From positions 62,001 to 126,000 of the forward strand of contig JAPMXV010000043.1 in assembly GCA_026936335.1 (NCBI GenBank): DNA of 64,000 bases, read 5' to 3'. The stretch's first letter is position 1; each line of letters opens with the position of its first letter. Origin of the DNA: Mantamonas sphyraenae. Lineage: Eukaryota; CRuMs; Mantamonadidae. The notes under the pieces were generated by a model that was given only the letters and a program-made list of their open reading frames with translations, was not told the DNA's origin and did no database searches. The translations under genes were made by a program, and so were the position numbers. Positions 29,401 to 42,496 of this stretch are shown here, piece by piece.

Positions 29401-32400
29401 CCGAGATCTGCACCTCGCCTGCGACCATGGACACGCTCGTGGTGCCGTTCAGCACGGCACCATTGTCAATGGACACCAACACGGGGCGTGTGCCGATATC
29501 CGACTCCGCCACAAAAGTGTTGCCTGCGTCGTACGCACGCACGTGCACAGTGGGCAGCGCCGCAAACTCCGCGCTTGCCACCGATGCAGTTGCCGACGCA
29601 GGCGACAGCACTGCCATCGTGACCGCAGGACCCACCTTGATGCGCACAATGACATCCACAGGCAACAGCCCTGCGCTGGTGAACTGCAACGTGTAGTTGC
29701 CCACAGACGGCGCCGTCAGCGTGATGTTGTCAAACACACCCTGCGAGGCGTTTACCAGAGCCACGCTCAGGTCGCCACCCAACACGCCGCTCTCGGCACC
29801 GCTCGTCTGTGCCACAGCAATGGTGCGCGAGTCTGCATAGGTGCTGGGCACAACGTTGTTGGCTGTGTCCAGCACACTCAACACCAGACCCGCATGCACG
29901 TTCACCTTGGCCACAGACGGCAGCGGGCCAATCACAGTCTCGGCGCTGGAGAGAGCGTACGGCACACCCGGAGTCACAACCAGGGTGCTCGTTGCGCTCA
30001 ACAGACCCGTCGACGAAAACGTAAGCACGTACGTCTGGTTGGCCGGTTTGTCCATGGTCAGACCAGCAAAGGACACCACGCCCTGGAACGATGTGCGTTG
30101 GACCAGGCCGCCCAAGGGTACACTCGTGGACACATTCACAGCCAGTTGACCCGCCGTCACAAGCGTACCACCGACGTCCAACACCTCCAAGTCCTTCTTG
30201 GGCACCTGGACAGTCACACGAGTCGGCAACACGGCTCCCGAGCCGCCCGTCACACGCAACGAGTATGGCGCACCCACTTGGATGGTTACATCCACGGTGG
30301 CGTTGGCCATGCCGCCAACGCCAAAGATCAGCGTGTAGGCGTCCGCCTTGGGGCGGTACAGGCTGATGTTGTGGAACACCACCGTGGCGCCCTGCATGAC
30401 AATGGTCGTCGTGCCCACAACTGTGGCCGCACTCGACGAGTTGACAGCAAACAGGCGTGCAATGGTGTTGACAGCGCGAGCGTCTTCCACCACCGTGTTG
30501 CCAGCATCCAGCAACGACATGCTCATGTTTGCAAGGCGCACCAGGTTCTCACTCGAATAGGGGCCCACTGTGGTGGGCGACATCACCAAGCTCACCGGAT
30601 TGCCACCCAAAACAGCCAGCTTCAGCGACGTGGACTGGAGGCCAGCCGTCGAAATTGTCATTGTGTAATTCTTCACCTGTGGCGAACTGAGCACAAGCTG
30701 CGACAGCACAACCGTGCCATTCACCATGTATCCCGTTGCTCCTGCACTCAGTCCACTGCCCGACGGCGACACGGTCACCACGACGGTTCGGTTGGCCGTG
30801 TCCGAGGTGCCCACAAAAAAGTTGCCCGTATCGAGCGCACGCACGTTCACACTCGGCAGGTTGTTGGTTGTGAATGTCTCCACCACCACTTCGGTGCTAC
30901 TGGTCACATCCAGCTTGGCTGCAGGACCCACAGTGATCTCCACCGTGCTCTGCAGTCCCGACAGCCCGGCCGAGGCGAAAGAAAGCACATACGTTCCCAC
31001 AGACGGGGCCACGAGCTGGATGGCGTTGAAATCCACGGTGCCTGCTGTCATTGTGGATGACAGAGTACCCTGCATGGTCAGAGCCGTGCCGTTCAGGCTG
31101 CTCACAACCACCGTACGCGAGCCGTCTGTGGCTCCGACAAACGTGCCGCCAATGTCGTACGCATCCACAACAATGCTCGTCAGGTTGACCAGACCCACTG
31201 AAGGGTGAGACTGCTGTGCGGCTGCGCGGAATCGCAGTTCGACAGGGCTGCCGATGTTGATTGTCAACACCGTGGTTGCATTGAGCACTGTCGACGACGT
31301 CAACGACAGCAGGTACGTGTCGGCCACGGGTTTGTTCAGTGTGATGATGGGCACTGTGCACACACCATTGCTGACTGTGCACCCGCTGGCACCTGCACCT
31401 CCCAGCACAAGGGAGCCGTTGGTCGACACGGCGATCTTGATGGCCGAACCAAATGTCACCGACGTCTGCGTGCCCGAGATGTCCAACACACGCACGCCGA
31501 TCTGGTTCACCGCCACGGTAGAAGACGACGCGTAGGTGCCTGTAACGCCCGGATTGAGTGCCAGTGAATACGGGACGCCAGATTGGATGGTGATGGCCAC
31601 GCTGACGCTCTCCGTACCGCCTGTCAGAGCCTTGTCCATGCTCAACGTGATGTTGTACACTCCGGGCACGGGCTTTACCAGCTGCAAGTCGCTGATTTGC
31701 AGCAGACCCGCGCTCATGTTCCCCACCAGGGTGCCGATCAGCACTCCGTTCGGGTTCGGGTTTCCACCGGGTTGGCTGGACAGAGACACGCTCACATTGC
31801 GCGTGCTGTTGTCCGTGCTCCCCACAAAGCTGTTGCTGATGTCGTACAGGCGCAGTTCAACCGCAGGGATGTTGACCAGAGCGGCCGTCGACAAGACGGC
31901 TGGGTTTGCGCTCGTGCGGCGCACCTCGTACGCAGGACCAATCACCACAGTCAGATTGGTGTGCACCTCCACCAGCAGGTTGTTTGTGGAGAACTGCAGG
32001 CGGTACAGATCAGCCGGCGGCGAGCGGAGCTCGAGGTTGCTAAACGTGGCCAGACCGCCCACAAGGTTCACGGTCTTGGTACCTGCCAGGTACAGCGAAG
32101 TCACATCGGTCAACGTACTGCCGCGCAGCAGACGCACCGTGGCTGTCTGTGTCGCCGTGTCGTTGGCGAGCAGGATCTCGCGCTGGTGGTTCAGCGTGCG
32201 CAGCTGCAGCGTCGGGATAGCCGTGCTGGCGACACTGGGTTGCGAAGGCCATGCCGACAGGTCATTCACAAAGTCCAGAAACTCGGGCGTGTCCGTGTAA
32301 ATACCGTGCACCTCGAATTCGTACAGCCAGGCACCGTCCGTTGTGGTACCAAACTGGCCCATCACGCCTTCGGTGTTGTTGAACCGGATGCGGAAGTGCG

Positions 32401-35400
32401 TGGCGCGCAGCTCGCTGTTCAAAAAGTCGATGCAAATCGATGCGTCCTCCTGATCGGAAGGAACGAAGAAACACGGCTTTTGCGTTCCGAGGCTGATGGC
32501 GTCCGACTTTGTCACGCGTGTGATGAGGTTGGTCCATGTGCCGTTGCCACTCACGTCATAGTCGACGTAGTAGTAAGGCGGCTGGTTGGCACAGGGGCGG
32601 AACCACGTGGTCAGAAACTCGTTGACAAATGCCTGGCGAGGCAGCTTCACCACAGCCTGTGCCAGACCCGTCATGTTGGCCACAAACTGGCGCTGGAACT
32701 GGATTCCGCAGTACTTGCCCTGGTTGGCAAGCGTCTTTTCGCAGCAGCGGTCGTCGTCCACAATGCCCCCGGGCAGGTTGATGTCAGCACCAGGCGACGT
32801 GCCGTCCGTGCTTGCTCCCTTTGCCAGGTTGGGGAAGTAGGTCTGACCCTTGGACTGCCGCTCCAGCTGACCCACAGGCAGCTCGGTCTTCAGACGGCAC
32901 AGCGGCGAGTACGGCTCAATGTATCGGAACAATCCCGCCGCTGCCACTGCCGGCACAAACTGCTGGCCGTTGTTCGCCACGGCAAACACAAGGTCGCCCA
33001 CAATATTCTCAGGAGATGTGCACAGGATTTCGGTGGACGAGACAAACGTGGGCGCGGTGGTACTCACCACGCTGCCAAACTTGCAGTTCAGATAGGGGCT
33101 GTTCAGGAAGTTGCTGCCCGTCACCGTCACCACTGTGCGTCCGTACACGGGGCCGTTGTTGGGCTGAAACAGAGACACCACCTCTGTGGCATGGGCAAGG
33201 AACTGTGCGTTTGCCGCACTCGTGTTGACGCCTGCGTTGTTGCTCACAGTGATCCCCTTGGAGCCGACCGTGCCATGCGCCTGTGTCGTGCACACAATCG
33301 AGGTGCTGCTCACAAACGAGGTCATGGGACACGACACACCGCCCACAATCACGTTCATCTTGGGCGTGTTGACAAAGTTGGTTCCGGTGAGTGTGATCTG
33401 CGTGCCGCCCGCCACGGTTCCCAGATCAGGCACAATTGCAGAAAAGTTTGCGGGGCCCAGCGCTTGGACCACCGCCCACTCTGACGCGCCTACAATCTGG
33501 CCATTCGTGCGCGCAGTGATGTTCACGTTGCCTGGCGTGGTTGCAAAGTACTCAAAGGTGTACAAGCCTGCTGCGGCCGCTGTCTGGGTCACGCCAAGTT
33601 CGCCAGATGCCACAAAGACACGCACATTGAAGCTGTCCGAGGCACCCAGGCTGCGCAGGTTGCCAAACGCATCGCGGCTCTGCACAACCACCTGTGCGGT
33701 GCTGAGCACTCCCCAGGCACGTGCTTCGACCACGCTGGAAGGCGGATGGATGGCAGCCGGAGCAGTGGTCATAGCAAACGGACTGCCCGAGATGTGCGTG
33801 CCATTGAGAGAGCGCACACGCACAGAGTATGCGCCACTGACGGTGGCGTTGTACTGCACGCGATAAAGCTCCTGCAATGCTGCCGTGTGCTGTGACCGTG
33901 GCATTGAACATCGCTGTAGTCACTGTACTGTGCACCAGTTCGCCCAAGAAGGTGTCGGTGGCCACTGTGCGGTTGTTCTGGAAACGATCGCGAGCCTGGA
34001 CGACAAACTCGGCTGCCGCACCGGCCACAGTGTTGGCCAGTCCTGCGCCGTAGGCAATGGAGTCGGGCACACTGGTCGTGGCGGCCAGCACCAGTGTGGT
34101 GAACGGACTTGTGCCAAATGGCATTCCGTTGACACGCAGATTGATGTTGTACACGCCGGAGCGTGTGGGCGTGTAGCTGACCTGGTAGCGTGCCGTGGAG
34201 CTGCCACCGCTGTTGACCACCGTGGCGTCGATGGCCGCAATGGCCTGCGTCTGGTGTGTCAGCTGTGCCGTGACAGTGTCATCGTTTGTGGTGCGGTTGT
34301 TGCCAAATGCATCGCGCACCTGCGCATTCCACATCGCCGTGAATCCCGCCACCACCTGTCCGGCTGCAGTCGCGTCGTGTGTGCTGGTGCTTCCGTACGC
34401 AATGTTCGGGTTCACCACAAGCGAAAACGGGGAGCCGATGGCTGCTGCACCATTGACCAGCACGTTGACCGTCCACGTGCCAGACACTGTGTGGTTGCTG
34501 CGCAGTGAATAGGTGCCACTGTTGCCTGCGTCGGGCAACCACTGGTTGGCCACAGCAGAGGCCCCTGTCGGGTGCGTGCTGGTGAACGTAAGGGTGTCTG
34601 TGGCGACCGTGCGCGTGTTGCCAAACGCATCGCGTGCCTGCACCGAGAATGTCTTCCACACACCTGCAGTGGCGCTGCCCACAGGCGCAGTCACCACGCT
34701 GTTGACGCCGTGCGTCACAGTGGGGTCCACCACAAGCGAGTAGGTGCTTCCAGAAACCAGCGATCCGCCGTACGTCACGCTGACCGTGTACGTGCCCGCC
34801 ACCGTGGCGTTGTAGGCCACTGTGTACAGACCGTTGCTGCCGCCAGAGATGGCGACGCCGGTGGCTGTGTACGACGAGCCCTGGTGGGCCAGACTGGCCG
34901 ACAGAGTCAAACCGCCGTTGGTCATGTTGTTCTGGAACTGGTCGCGCATTTGTACCTGGAAACTGTTGGCCTTCCCTGCCTCGGCACGTGCCAGCTGGCT
35001 TCCGTAGGCAAAGCTGGTTGAGGCCACGGCGACGTCCGGGTTGACGAGGACGGTGAACGGGCTGCCGATGATTTGCACCGTCTGAGCATTGTTGCGCACA
35101 AAGATGTCGTAGTTGCCCGACACGGTGGCACGGTAAGTCACAGTACGTTGGCCGCTTCCCGCTGGTCCGTTGCCCAAGGTGGGGCCCGAAGCAAGGACAC
35201 TGGCGCCGTGCACCTTGTGTTGCACCTGCGCCACAATCGTGTCAAATGTGGTGCGGTTGTTGTGGAACTTGTCCTTGAGCTGCACCGTGAACGAAGACGT
35301 GGTGCCAGCCACACTCGGCTGGTTGTCAAGCACGAGACTGCCCACAGGCAGCGAATAAGCCACTGTAAGCTGCGCCGGCGAAACCGTCACCGTGCGCGTG

Positions 35401-38400
35401 CCCGCCAGCTCTCCGTTGCCGTACACGCGCAGTGTGTAGCTTCCAGTCAGTGTCACGTTGTAAGCAACATTGTACTGACCCGACCCTGCTGTGCCCGGCG
35501 TCACTGTGCCGTCGACCGTGTATGCTGCCGTTGCGTGCGTGATGTTGGCGGTGAACGTGTCACTCTCCACTGTGCGGAGGTTCTGGAACTGGTCACGTGC
35601 CTGCACGTTGAACGTGGCAATGTCTCCTGCCACAGTGCTGGACAGCCCTGCGCCAGTGAGCACGCTCTCCGACGCCTTGACGGGTCCAGCCACAACCAGC
35701 GGCTCCACAGTCTGGCCAAAAGACACCGTGTTGACCTGCAGATCAAGCACATACGACTTGGCCACCTGGGCCGTGTACGTCAGCGTGTACACGCCGTTGC
35801 CTGCTGCGACGACGTTGACGGCGACGTTGGGTGTGCTGAGTGCAGCTGTCACGGTCTCGGTCGACTGCGTCAGCTGGTTGTCGTACGTGTCGCGCAGCGT
35901 GGCCGTCATGGTGGCTTGCACGCCCGCCGTGGCCGACGTGGCACCGGTGCCAGACACGATTGTCTTTGTGGCCGCAACGGCGTTGGGCGTGACGGCAATG
36001 ACAAACGGGTTGGAACGCACCGCCTGGCCTTCCACGAGCACGTTGACGTCGTAGTTGACCGCCTTGGTGGCTGTGTACGTCATGGTGTACACGCCTGCAC
36101 TCTGGGCGGTCTTGACGGCGTTGACGGTGGGTGCTCCGGCCTTGGTGAGCGCGGCAGTGACGGTGGACGACGTCGTTGTCAGCTGGTTGCCAAACGCATC
36201 GCGCACAGTGACCGAAAAGGTGTTCTGAACACCGGCCACGGCGTTGGCCAGACCCGCCCCAGCAGCCGTGCACTCGCCGCCAAACGCTACGTTGGGTGAC
36301 ACGGTGACGGAACGTGGGAAGCTGTTGACGTTCTCGCCACGGATGGTCAGCGCAAACGTGTACACACCCGACTTTGTGGCGTTGTAGGTGACGCGATACT
36401 GGCCAGCCGCCTCGTTGGTGACGACAATGGGGACGACAATGGCGCCAAAAGTCTGATGTGTGAGGGAACCTGCCACTGTCTCGCTGTTGTCGGTGTGCTC
36501 GTTGTTGTACTGGTCCCGGGCGGTCAAGATGACGTGCGCGTTGGTACCGGCCGTGCTTGCGCTGAGCCCAGGGCCTGCGGCGGTGCTGGCGGCACCCTGT
36601 GCCACGGTGGGCAGGATCGTGTACGTGCGCGGCGTGCCAACTGCAGCGGTGTTGAATTGCGTCTTGTCGAGGACGTTGAGAGTGTACTGACGCGCGATGG
36701 TTCCAAGACTGGTGGAGATCTTTGTGGTGACGATGGGGTTCAGCTCGCCCGTGGTCTGCGGGGGTGTCGTTAGAGCTGGTGTGACGCTAACGTCGTACTG
36801 CAGGCCAACTTGACGGGATTCCGGAGGCACGCCGGGCGCAAAAGTCCATGTGCCCGTTTTCAGGCGCAGATGCTGCTGGTACGGACTGCTGTCATACACC
36901 ATCGCTCCGTTCTCCTCCTCCATGGTGTAATAGGCCATGAGACCCTCCTCCTCGCCAGTGAGGCCGTACTTCATCCAATGTGCAATGTCGGCCTGGCTGT
37001 GCACTCCATCCAGCATAAAGACTTCGGTCATGGAACCGTCGACGCATTGACCGTCTTCGAACCCTCCCTCCAAGCTGTCTTGGTCACAGCCGAGCACGAG
37101 GGCGCCTCCCGACTGCACCGTCTTTCCAACGAACGAGTTCTCAATGATCGACACGACCTGAACGCCGTTCTTATAGTAAATGACGCGTCCGTCGCTGGTG
37201 TCGACGGTGAAGGCTAGGTGGGTCCACTCGTCCGTGGTCACTGCCATCTCCGAGTACGCATTGGTTTGCTGGTCTGAGATCCAGACCTTGGCATTGTTTC
37301 GGCCTCCCCAAAGCAGGATGGCGTTGGAGGCCCCAGAAGCTTGGCAATAGGAAAAATAACCTCCGGCTGAAGTTGGATGGTTTGCAGTCACACGCACCCA
37401 CATTCCCACAGTCATTTTTGTGGAAGGGACGATGAAACCAGGAGAGCGGGATGCTGTAGCCTTTGTGGATGCAGAAAGAGCCATGGCCGAGCCCGTGCCG
37501 ATGATCTGGCCGTTGCCGGTGAGATTGAGGTTGTTTCCACTCATGTCTCGCACTGTGGAAGAGATGCACTCATCAAAGGTCCACAGGGCGACGAGGCCGT
37601 CCATGCCTGGGCGCAGTTGTTGAAACATGATCTGTTGGATGTCGGCTGCAGTCATTTCACGGCTCCACACGGCGACATTGTCGACCCAACCGTTCGTAAG
37701 ATCGTTGGTATTGTAGGAAGGGTTGGCGAGGGTGCTGTCCATCTCTCGTCCGATGTGGATGGTGCCGCCTGTGAGGACACTCCCGGCGTTGTACGTTTGG
37801 GTGCCGATGCTGTTTCCATCCATGAACAGGGTGCCTTTCTTCGTTGCGCCGATGAACATTGCAGAGATGTGGTGCCAACCGTTGCTGAAGTCATAGCTTC
37901 CGGTCCAGCCGTTCGACTGGCACTGGTTGGAGACGCATAGGAGAGCGCCAAACTTGCCGTAGATGAAGGCGTTGGTGGTCTGCGAATTCGCGTAGCCGAA
38001 CGGAGTGATGTTCGAGTTTGTGTTGGGCAGCGTTTCTTACCCACAAGGTGACTGCCATGACCGTTTCGGGCCAAGGAAAGTTTGTGATGTAGGCATAGTT
38101 GGCCGAGGTGGAGCCGTCGTTCTTTTGGAAGCGGCAGTTGACGCGTGGATAGTCAATGAGGTTGGAGAATCGGTCGCGAGGTTGCACGGTGTATCCACCC
38201 GCGGTTGTGCCAGCGATGTAGTTTCCCTGGGGCAGCGAACCGGAGCCAGGCACGAGAGTGCTTGCTGGGCCATGGGAGAACGACGGCAGCACACCCATAG
38301 TGAACGGGGAGCCGGCGACATGAGTGGCACCGTTCTTGATGTTGACGGAGTATGTGCCGGCAAGAGTCGCGTTCACAGTAAAGGTGTACCGTGCAGCACC

Positions 38401-41400
38401 TGCATCTTGGGTCACAGAAGGGGTCAAGGTGACGCTGGTGAGGTTGCGATGCTGAACCGAGGCAGAAAAGGTGACGTCGTGGACGGTGCGATTGTTGGAG
38501 TACTGATCGCGTGACTGAATCCACACTTGGAGGTTCTTGCCAGCCTGGACTTGCCAAAGCAAGGCAGAGGCGTAGACGACAGCATGCGCATCGCTGTTCG
38601 CGGCAGGCGTCACGGTGAGGGTGAACGCGCCGTTGCTGACGACGGTACCACCGAGCTTGGCATTGACGGTGTAGGTGCCTGCGGCAGTGGGCGTGTAGGC
38701 GGCTACATAGAGGCCTCCAGACGCGCCGTTGGACACGGAGGATGTGGACAGAGCGACGGGGCCGGATGAAAAGTCGACCGAGACTGTGTCCCCGTGGCCG
38801 TTTTGAAGATTCTGGTAGGTGTCACGAATCTGGATTTGAAAGTTGCTGGCCGTGCCTGCAACGCGAGAGGTGACAGGCGAGAGGACAGTGCTTGTTGAGG
38901 CCACGCTGGCAGCCGGGTTGACGGTGTAGCTGTTGACCGGTGAGCCGCCTATGTTTGTGCTTGTGGCCACATCGGTGAGGGACAGGGTGTAGGTGTCGGC
39001 AATGGTGACGCTCGTGGTCGTGATGCGATAGATGGACCCTGACCTTGTGGAGTCCTGAACGACGTTCTTGTCAGCAGCATGAGAGGCGGGATCAAAAGTG
39101 GCACGGAAGTAGGTCCATGCAAGGGTGGTGATCTGGTTGTTGTACTGGTCACGTGCGGTGATGTCGATGACGGTGGAGGAGCCAGCTGTGGTGGAGGCCG
39201 TTGCGCCCGTGGCCGTTGTCGCCGCGTTGTTGAAGGCGGCAGGGGTCACCTTGCAGTTTGTGCTGGAGGCAACGACGGTAGCACCGCTTTCCACCGAGAT
39301 GGTGTACGTGCGTGCGACGTTGGTAGTGCCGGAGCAGGTGTAGGTGCCAGCAGCCTTGTTTGTGGCTGCCGTGACCGTGTCGGAGCCTGTGCCGCCAACC
39401 TCGTTGGGGTGGAGACGCAAACTAAAGGTATCCGTGGTGGTGGATAGGGTGTTCTGGTACTGATCACGTGCGACGATGTCGAACTGGCGCGTTGTACCGG
39501 CGACAAAGTCTGCGTCCCAGCCGGCGGGCACGACGGTCTTTGTGAGATCGATCGGGCCTGGGGTAATGGTGAACGCCTTGGCGGATCCTACGTTTGCGCC
39601 GTCGATCATGACCTGCACGGAATAATCCGATGCGGCAGTGGTGACCGAGACGGAGCAGCGGTAGGTGTTTCCGGAAACATGGGTTGCGGCCACGGTGGCG
39701 GAAAGGCTGTTGCCCGAGTAGACGCATGAGAACATGTGGTTGCACGTGATTTGGTGGTCTGCGCTCTGGTACTTGCCTGCAATGTCGGTTGTATAGGCTG
39801 TCGTGGCGGCTGCGTTTGCGGACGTGACGACAGAGCCGGACATGTCTTCGGCGACGACCAGCGAAGGAGTGGTTTGTTCGCGATAGCGCAAGCCACCGTT
39901 GGTGGAGTAGCAGAGCTTATAGGTGCCCAACGCATCGATGGCAGAGGCTAGACTCACTGTGGTCGTTGTCAACGCAGTTTGGGCCTTGCGGTTTGCTGTG
40001 GCGCAGTTTCCCGTTGTTGCAAACGCAATGTAGTGGTTCGAGTCTGCGGTGGCCCCGGTGAACGTGATGCTCGGGGTGTTGCAGATGACAGAGGTGGGGG
40101 AAATGGCCGTAACGGTGGTGGCCAGGGCGTCTGCGCACAGGGTGCGTGGTGCGTGATGCGTGATGTGAGCGCTTGTTCCTGGTTTTGCGTGAATGGATGG
40201 GCGAGCTGATAGGAGGTGACTAGCACTTACTGTCTTCAACCAAACGGGGAGGAATGGAGGTCGGAGTGGACACGCTGCCACTCGAGGTGGTCAGGTCAAA
40301 GTTTGAGCCCGCAGTGCCGGTGTTCTTGCCCATGGAAGCGGCAGAAAAGTCGTACTTGAGCAAGATGTTTGGGTGTCTGTGAGATGATGGGAGAGATTTG
40401 AAGGGACCGAGGGTGAGCGGGAGCGGGAGCAAAGGAGGGCCATATCGCAGGAGATGGCGGCTCGGGGTTACTTACAGGTCATCTGCAAAGATGTCGTAGC
40501 CCTTGATCATCTGGTTGGCAGTACGTGCGACGTTCCAGAGGCGGAGCTGGGAAACACCTCCAATTGGGTTTCCTGTGGCGGCTGGAGACGGACCGGTGAT
40601 GCCGAAGCCAACAAAGGAGACGCCGTTGGTCATGGAGGGAGGAGTACAGGTACGAGTAGTGTGTGTTTGAACAGCTCCGTTGACATACATCGTATAGGTG
40701 GAGCCGGACTTTGTGACACCGATGTGGTACCAGCCGTAGAAGCCGATGTCGTCGTCAGCGACGATGCAGTCGGCCGAGTTCGGCCCGTACATTACAAGGG
40801 GTCGCCAACGATCCCATGAGGTGTAATCAAAGCCGAGGACAAGGAGAGTGCTCGTGTCATACCCATACATGAACCAGGCCTGGTCGTTCTTGTCAGGGTT
40901 GCTGTTTTGGCCGCCGAAATAGACTACAGCCTCCATTGTGTAGTCTGTGACTCCAGAGAGGATGTTTGAAGCGAGACTGGTGCGATAGAGCACCGCCGGA
41001 TCGCGTGCGTTCATCCAGAGGAACTTTGAGCTGACGGGAGAGGCCTCCATGGTCACTGTGAGGGATTGGAGGCGCAGAGGCAGCATGAGACCAAGTTGAG
41101 GGGACGTGAGTGTGAGTAGCACGTGGACAAGGCGCGGGAAGGAGGGAAAGGAAAGAAAGAGGAAAAAAGGACGACGAGGATGGGACATGGGGGCCCGGAT
41201 AAAGTTGGCCAAATTTGGCTGTGTTTTCGAAGGGCGGGGAAGAAAGAGGGAGCAAGCTGAAAACAAACGTACGGAGGCCACCGTTGGGCATATCTGTAGA
41301 GGTGGTCGCAGTGTCCATGAAGAGGTTGATGCTGCCAAAGTAGGACGGATTGCTGACGGTGTTTGTGGATGTGGGCAGGAAGCACACGCCCCAGTTGTCT

Positions 41401-42396
41401 GCAATGGAAGTGTCCAGAGGCCGGAAGCCGTAGTCCTTGATGTGGTTCCAGAATGCGAGGGGCGCTACCCAGCGAACGAAGAAGAGCATAGTGATCTTGC
41501 CTGTGCGCCAGTGTAGTGCAGTGCAACACGTGTGAGACGGAAGAGCACGGCAAAACGGCCGAAAAGGAAAAGGAAAGGGGACAAAACCTACCTTCCCAGC
41601 GCTCGTTGTTGCCCTTTGTTCCAATATGCATGGACGTCGTGGTGCCGCTGTCAAAGTTGAGATTATGATGGGAGGTCGGAGAATTGGAGATGAAGGAGCC
41701 GCCGTCTACACTCATCTGAATGCTCCACTGCCGGCGTTGGTTGATCTGGTGTTTTTTTTTGGCGGCAGGAATTTGTGGAGTTGTGTGAGTGTGGGAGACC
41801 ACATAGGTGAGGGAATGCGAGAGGATTGCAACGGAAAATGATACGGACCATGAAATGCCAGTTGCCGTCGTTGTAGGTGGACGTGGTTTGGACAGTGACG
41901 CCTTCCTTTGCATAGGCGGATGCCCACCATTTGGTCATCTCGGCCTTGAATTTGGGCTTGCCCGAATCCATCTTCCACTCGAAGCGGGACTTGAGGTTGT
42001 TGCTATCAGTATCCTCAAAGTCAAAGTATACTTGATTGTTGCTGTTTGTGGTTTTGAACCAGGCGCCAGAGGTGAAAACGTCCGCGTAGAATCTGAGCAG
42101 GAGCCAGTGTCAGCAGGGGGTGTGTGTGCGGGGCCCGGGGAAGCGCCACAGGGCGACACATACCGCAATGTGTCTGCATCTTGGGTGCCTGTGGCTGTAG
42201 CGGCATCGCCTGTGCCAGGAAAGTCGATAGAGTACATTGTCGCTTCGGAAACTGGGGTGAAAGCCAAAAAAGTGTCGGGGATTGTGTGAGGTTCTGAGCT
42301 TCGAAGAAAGAAAGGCCGCGTGGGCAAGGCCACAGTACCTGTACTCCACGCAAGAAGAAGCCCCAATGCAAATACGACACGATGGATGCGTCGCAT
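23458..42396 (-). CDS. Giant multi-domain surface protein with multi-pass membrane domain
   Basis: Eight exons: 42396-42164, 42092-41849, 41745-41592, 41500-41273, 41055-40476, 40376-40231, 40130-38041, and a 14.5-kb last exon 37979-23458, about 6,064 residues. In order: signal peptide (MRRIHRVVFALGLLL); LamG/concanavalin-like domains; five filamin-type repeats (VARDQYQN); two more LamG domains (37.9-36.8 kb); ten filamin-type repeats; two IPT/TIG domains (about 33.5-32.9 kb); an unrecognised domain (32.8-32.2 kb); about 18 beta repeats of ~110 residues ending in YTLxFxSxGL; a Cys-rich EGF/ephrin-receptor-like region (CKCQKGYF to CGDNADNW); many transmembrane helices (25.7-24.5 kb); and a ~350-residue acidic cytosolic tail. 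This is an adhesion-receptor-like layout. One extra base near 33,870 and another near 27,160 break the frame. Exon 2's donor is a weak GTCCGT. Confidence 0.75.
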
Positions 42397-42496
42397 GATT
42401 GTGGGTTTGTTGGCGTTTGGATTTTGTTGTTGGCCCACGAGGCGCATCTTCTGAACGCACAGAACAGCCAGCCCACACACAGCACACACAGCACAG

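Noticed and set aside
31583-33484. Plus-strand open frame of 633 codons
   Set aside because: Antisense shadow of the IPT and beta-repeat coding region; composition is that of a shadow frame.
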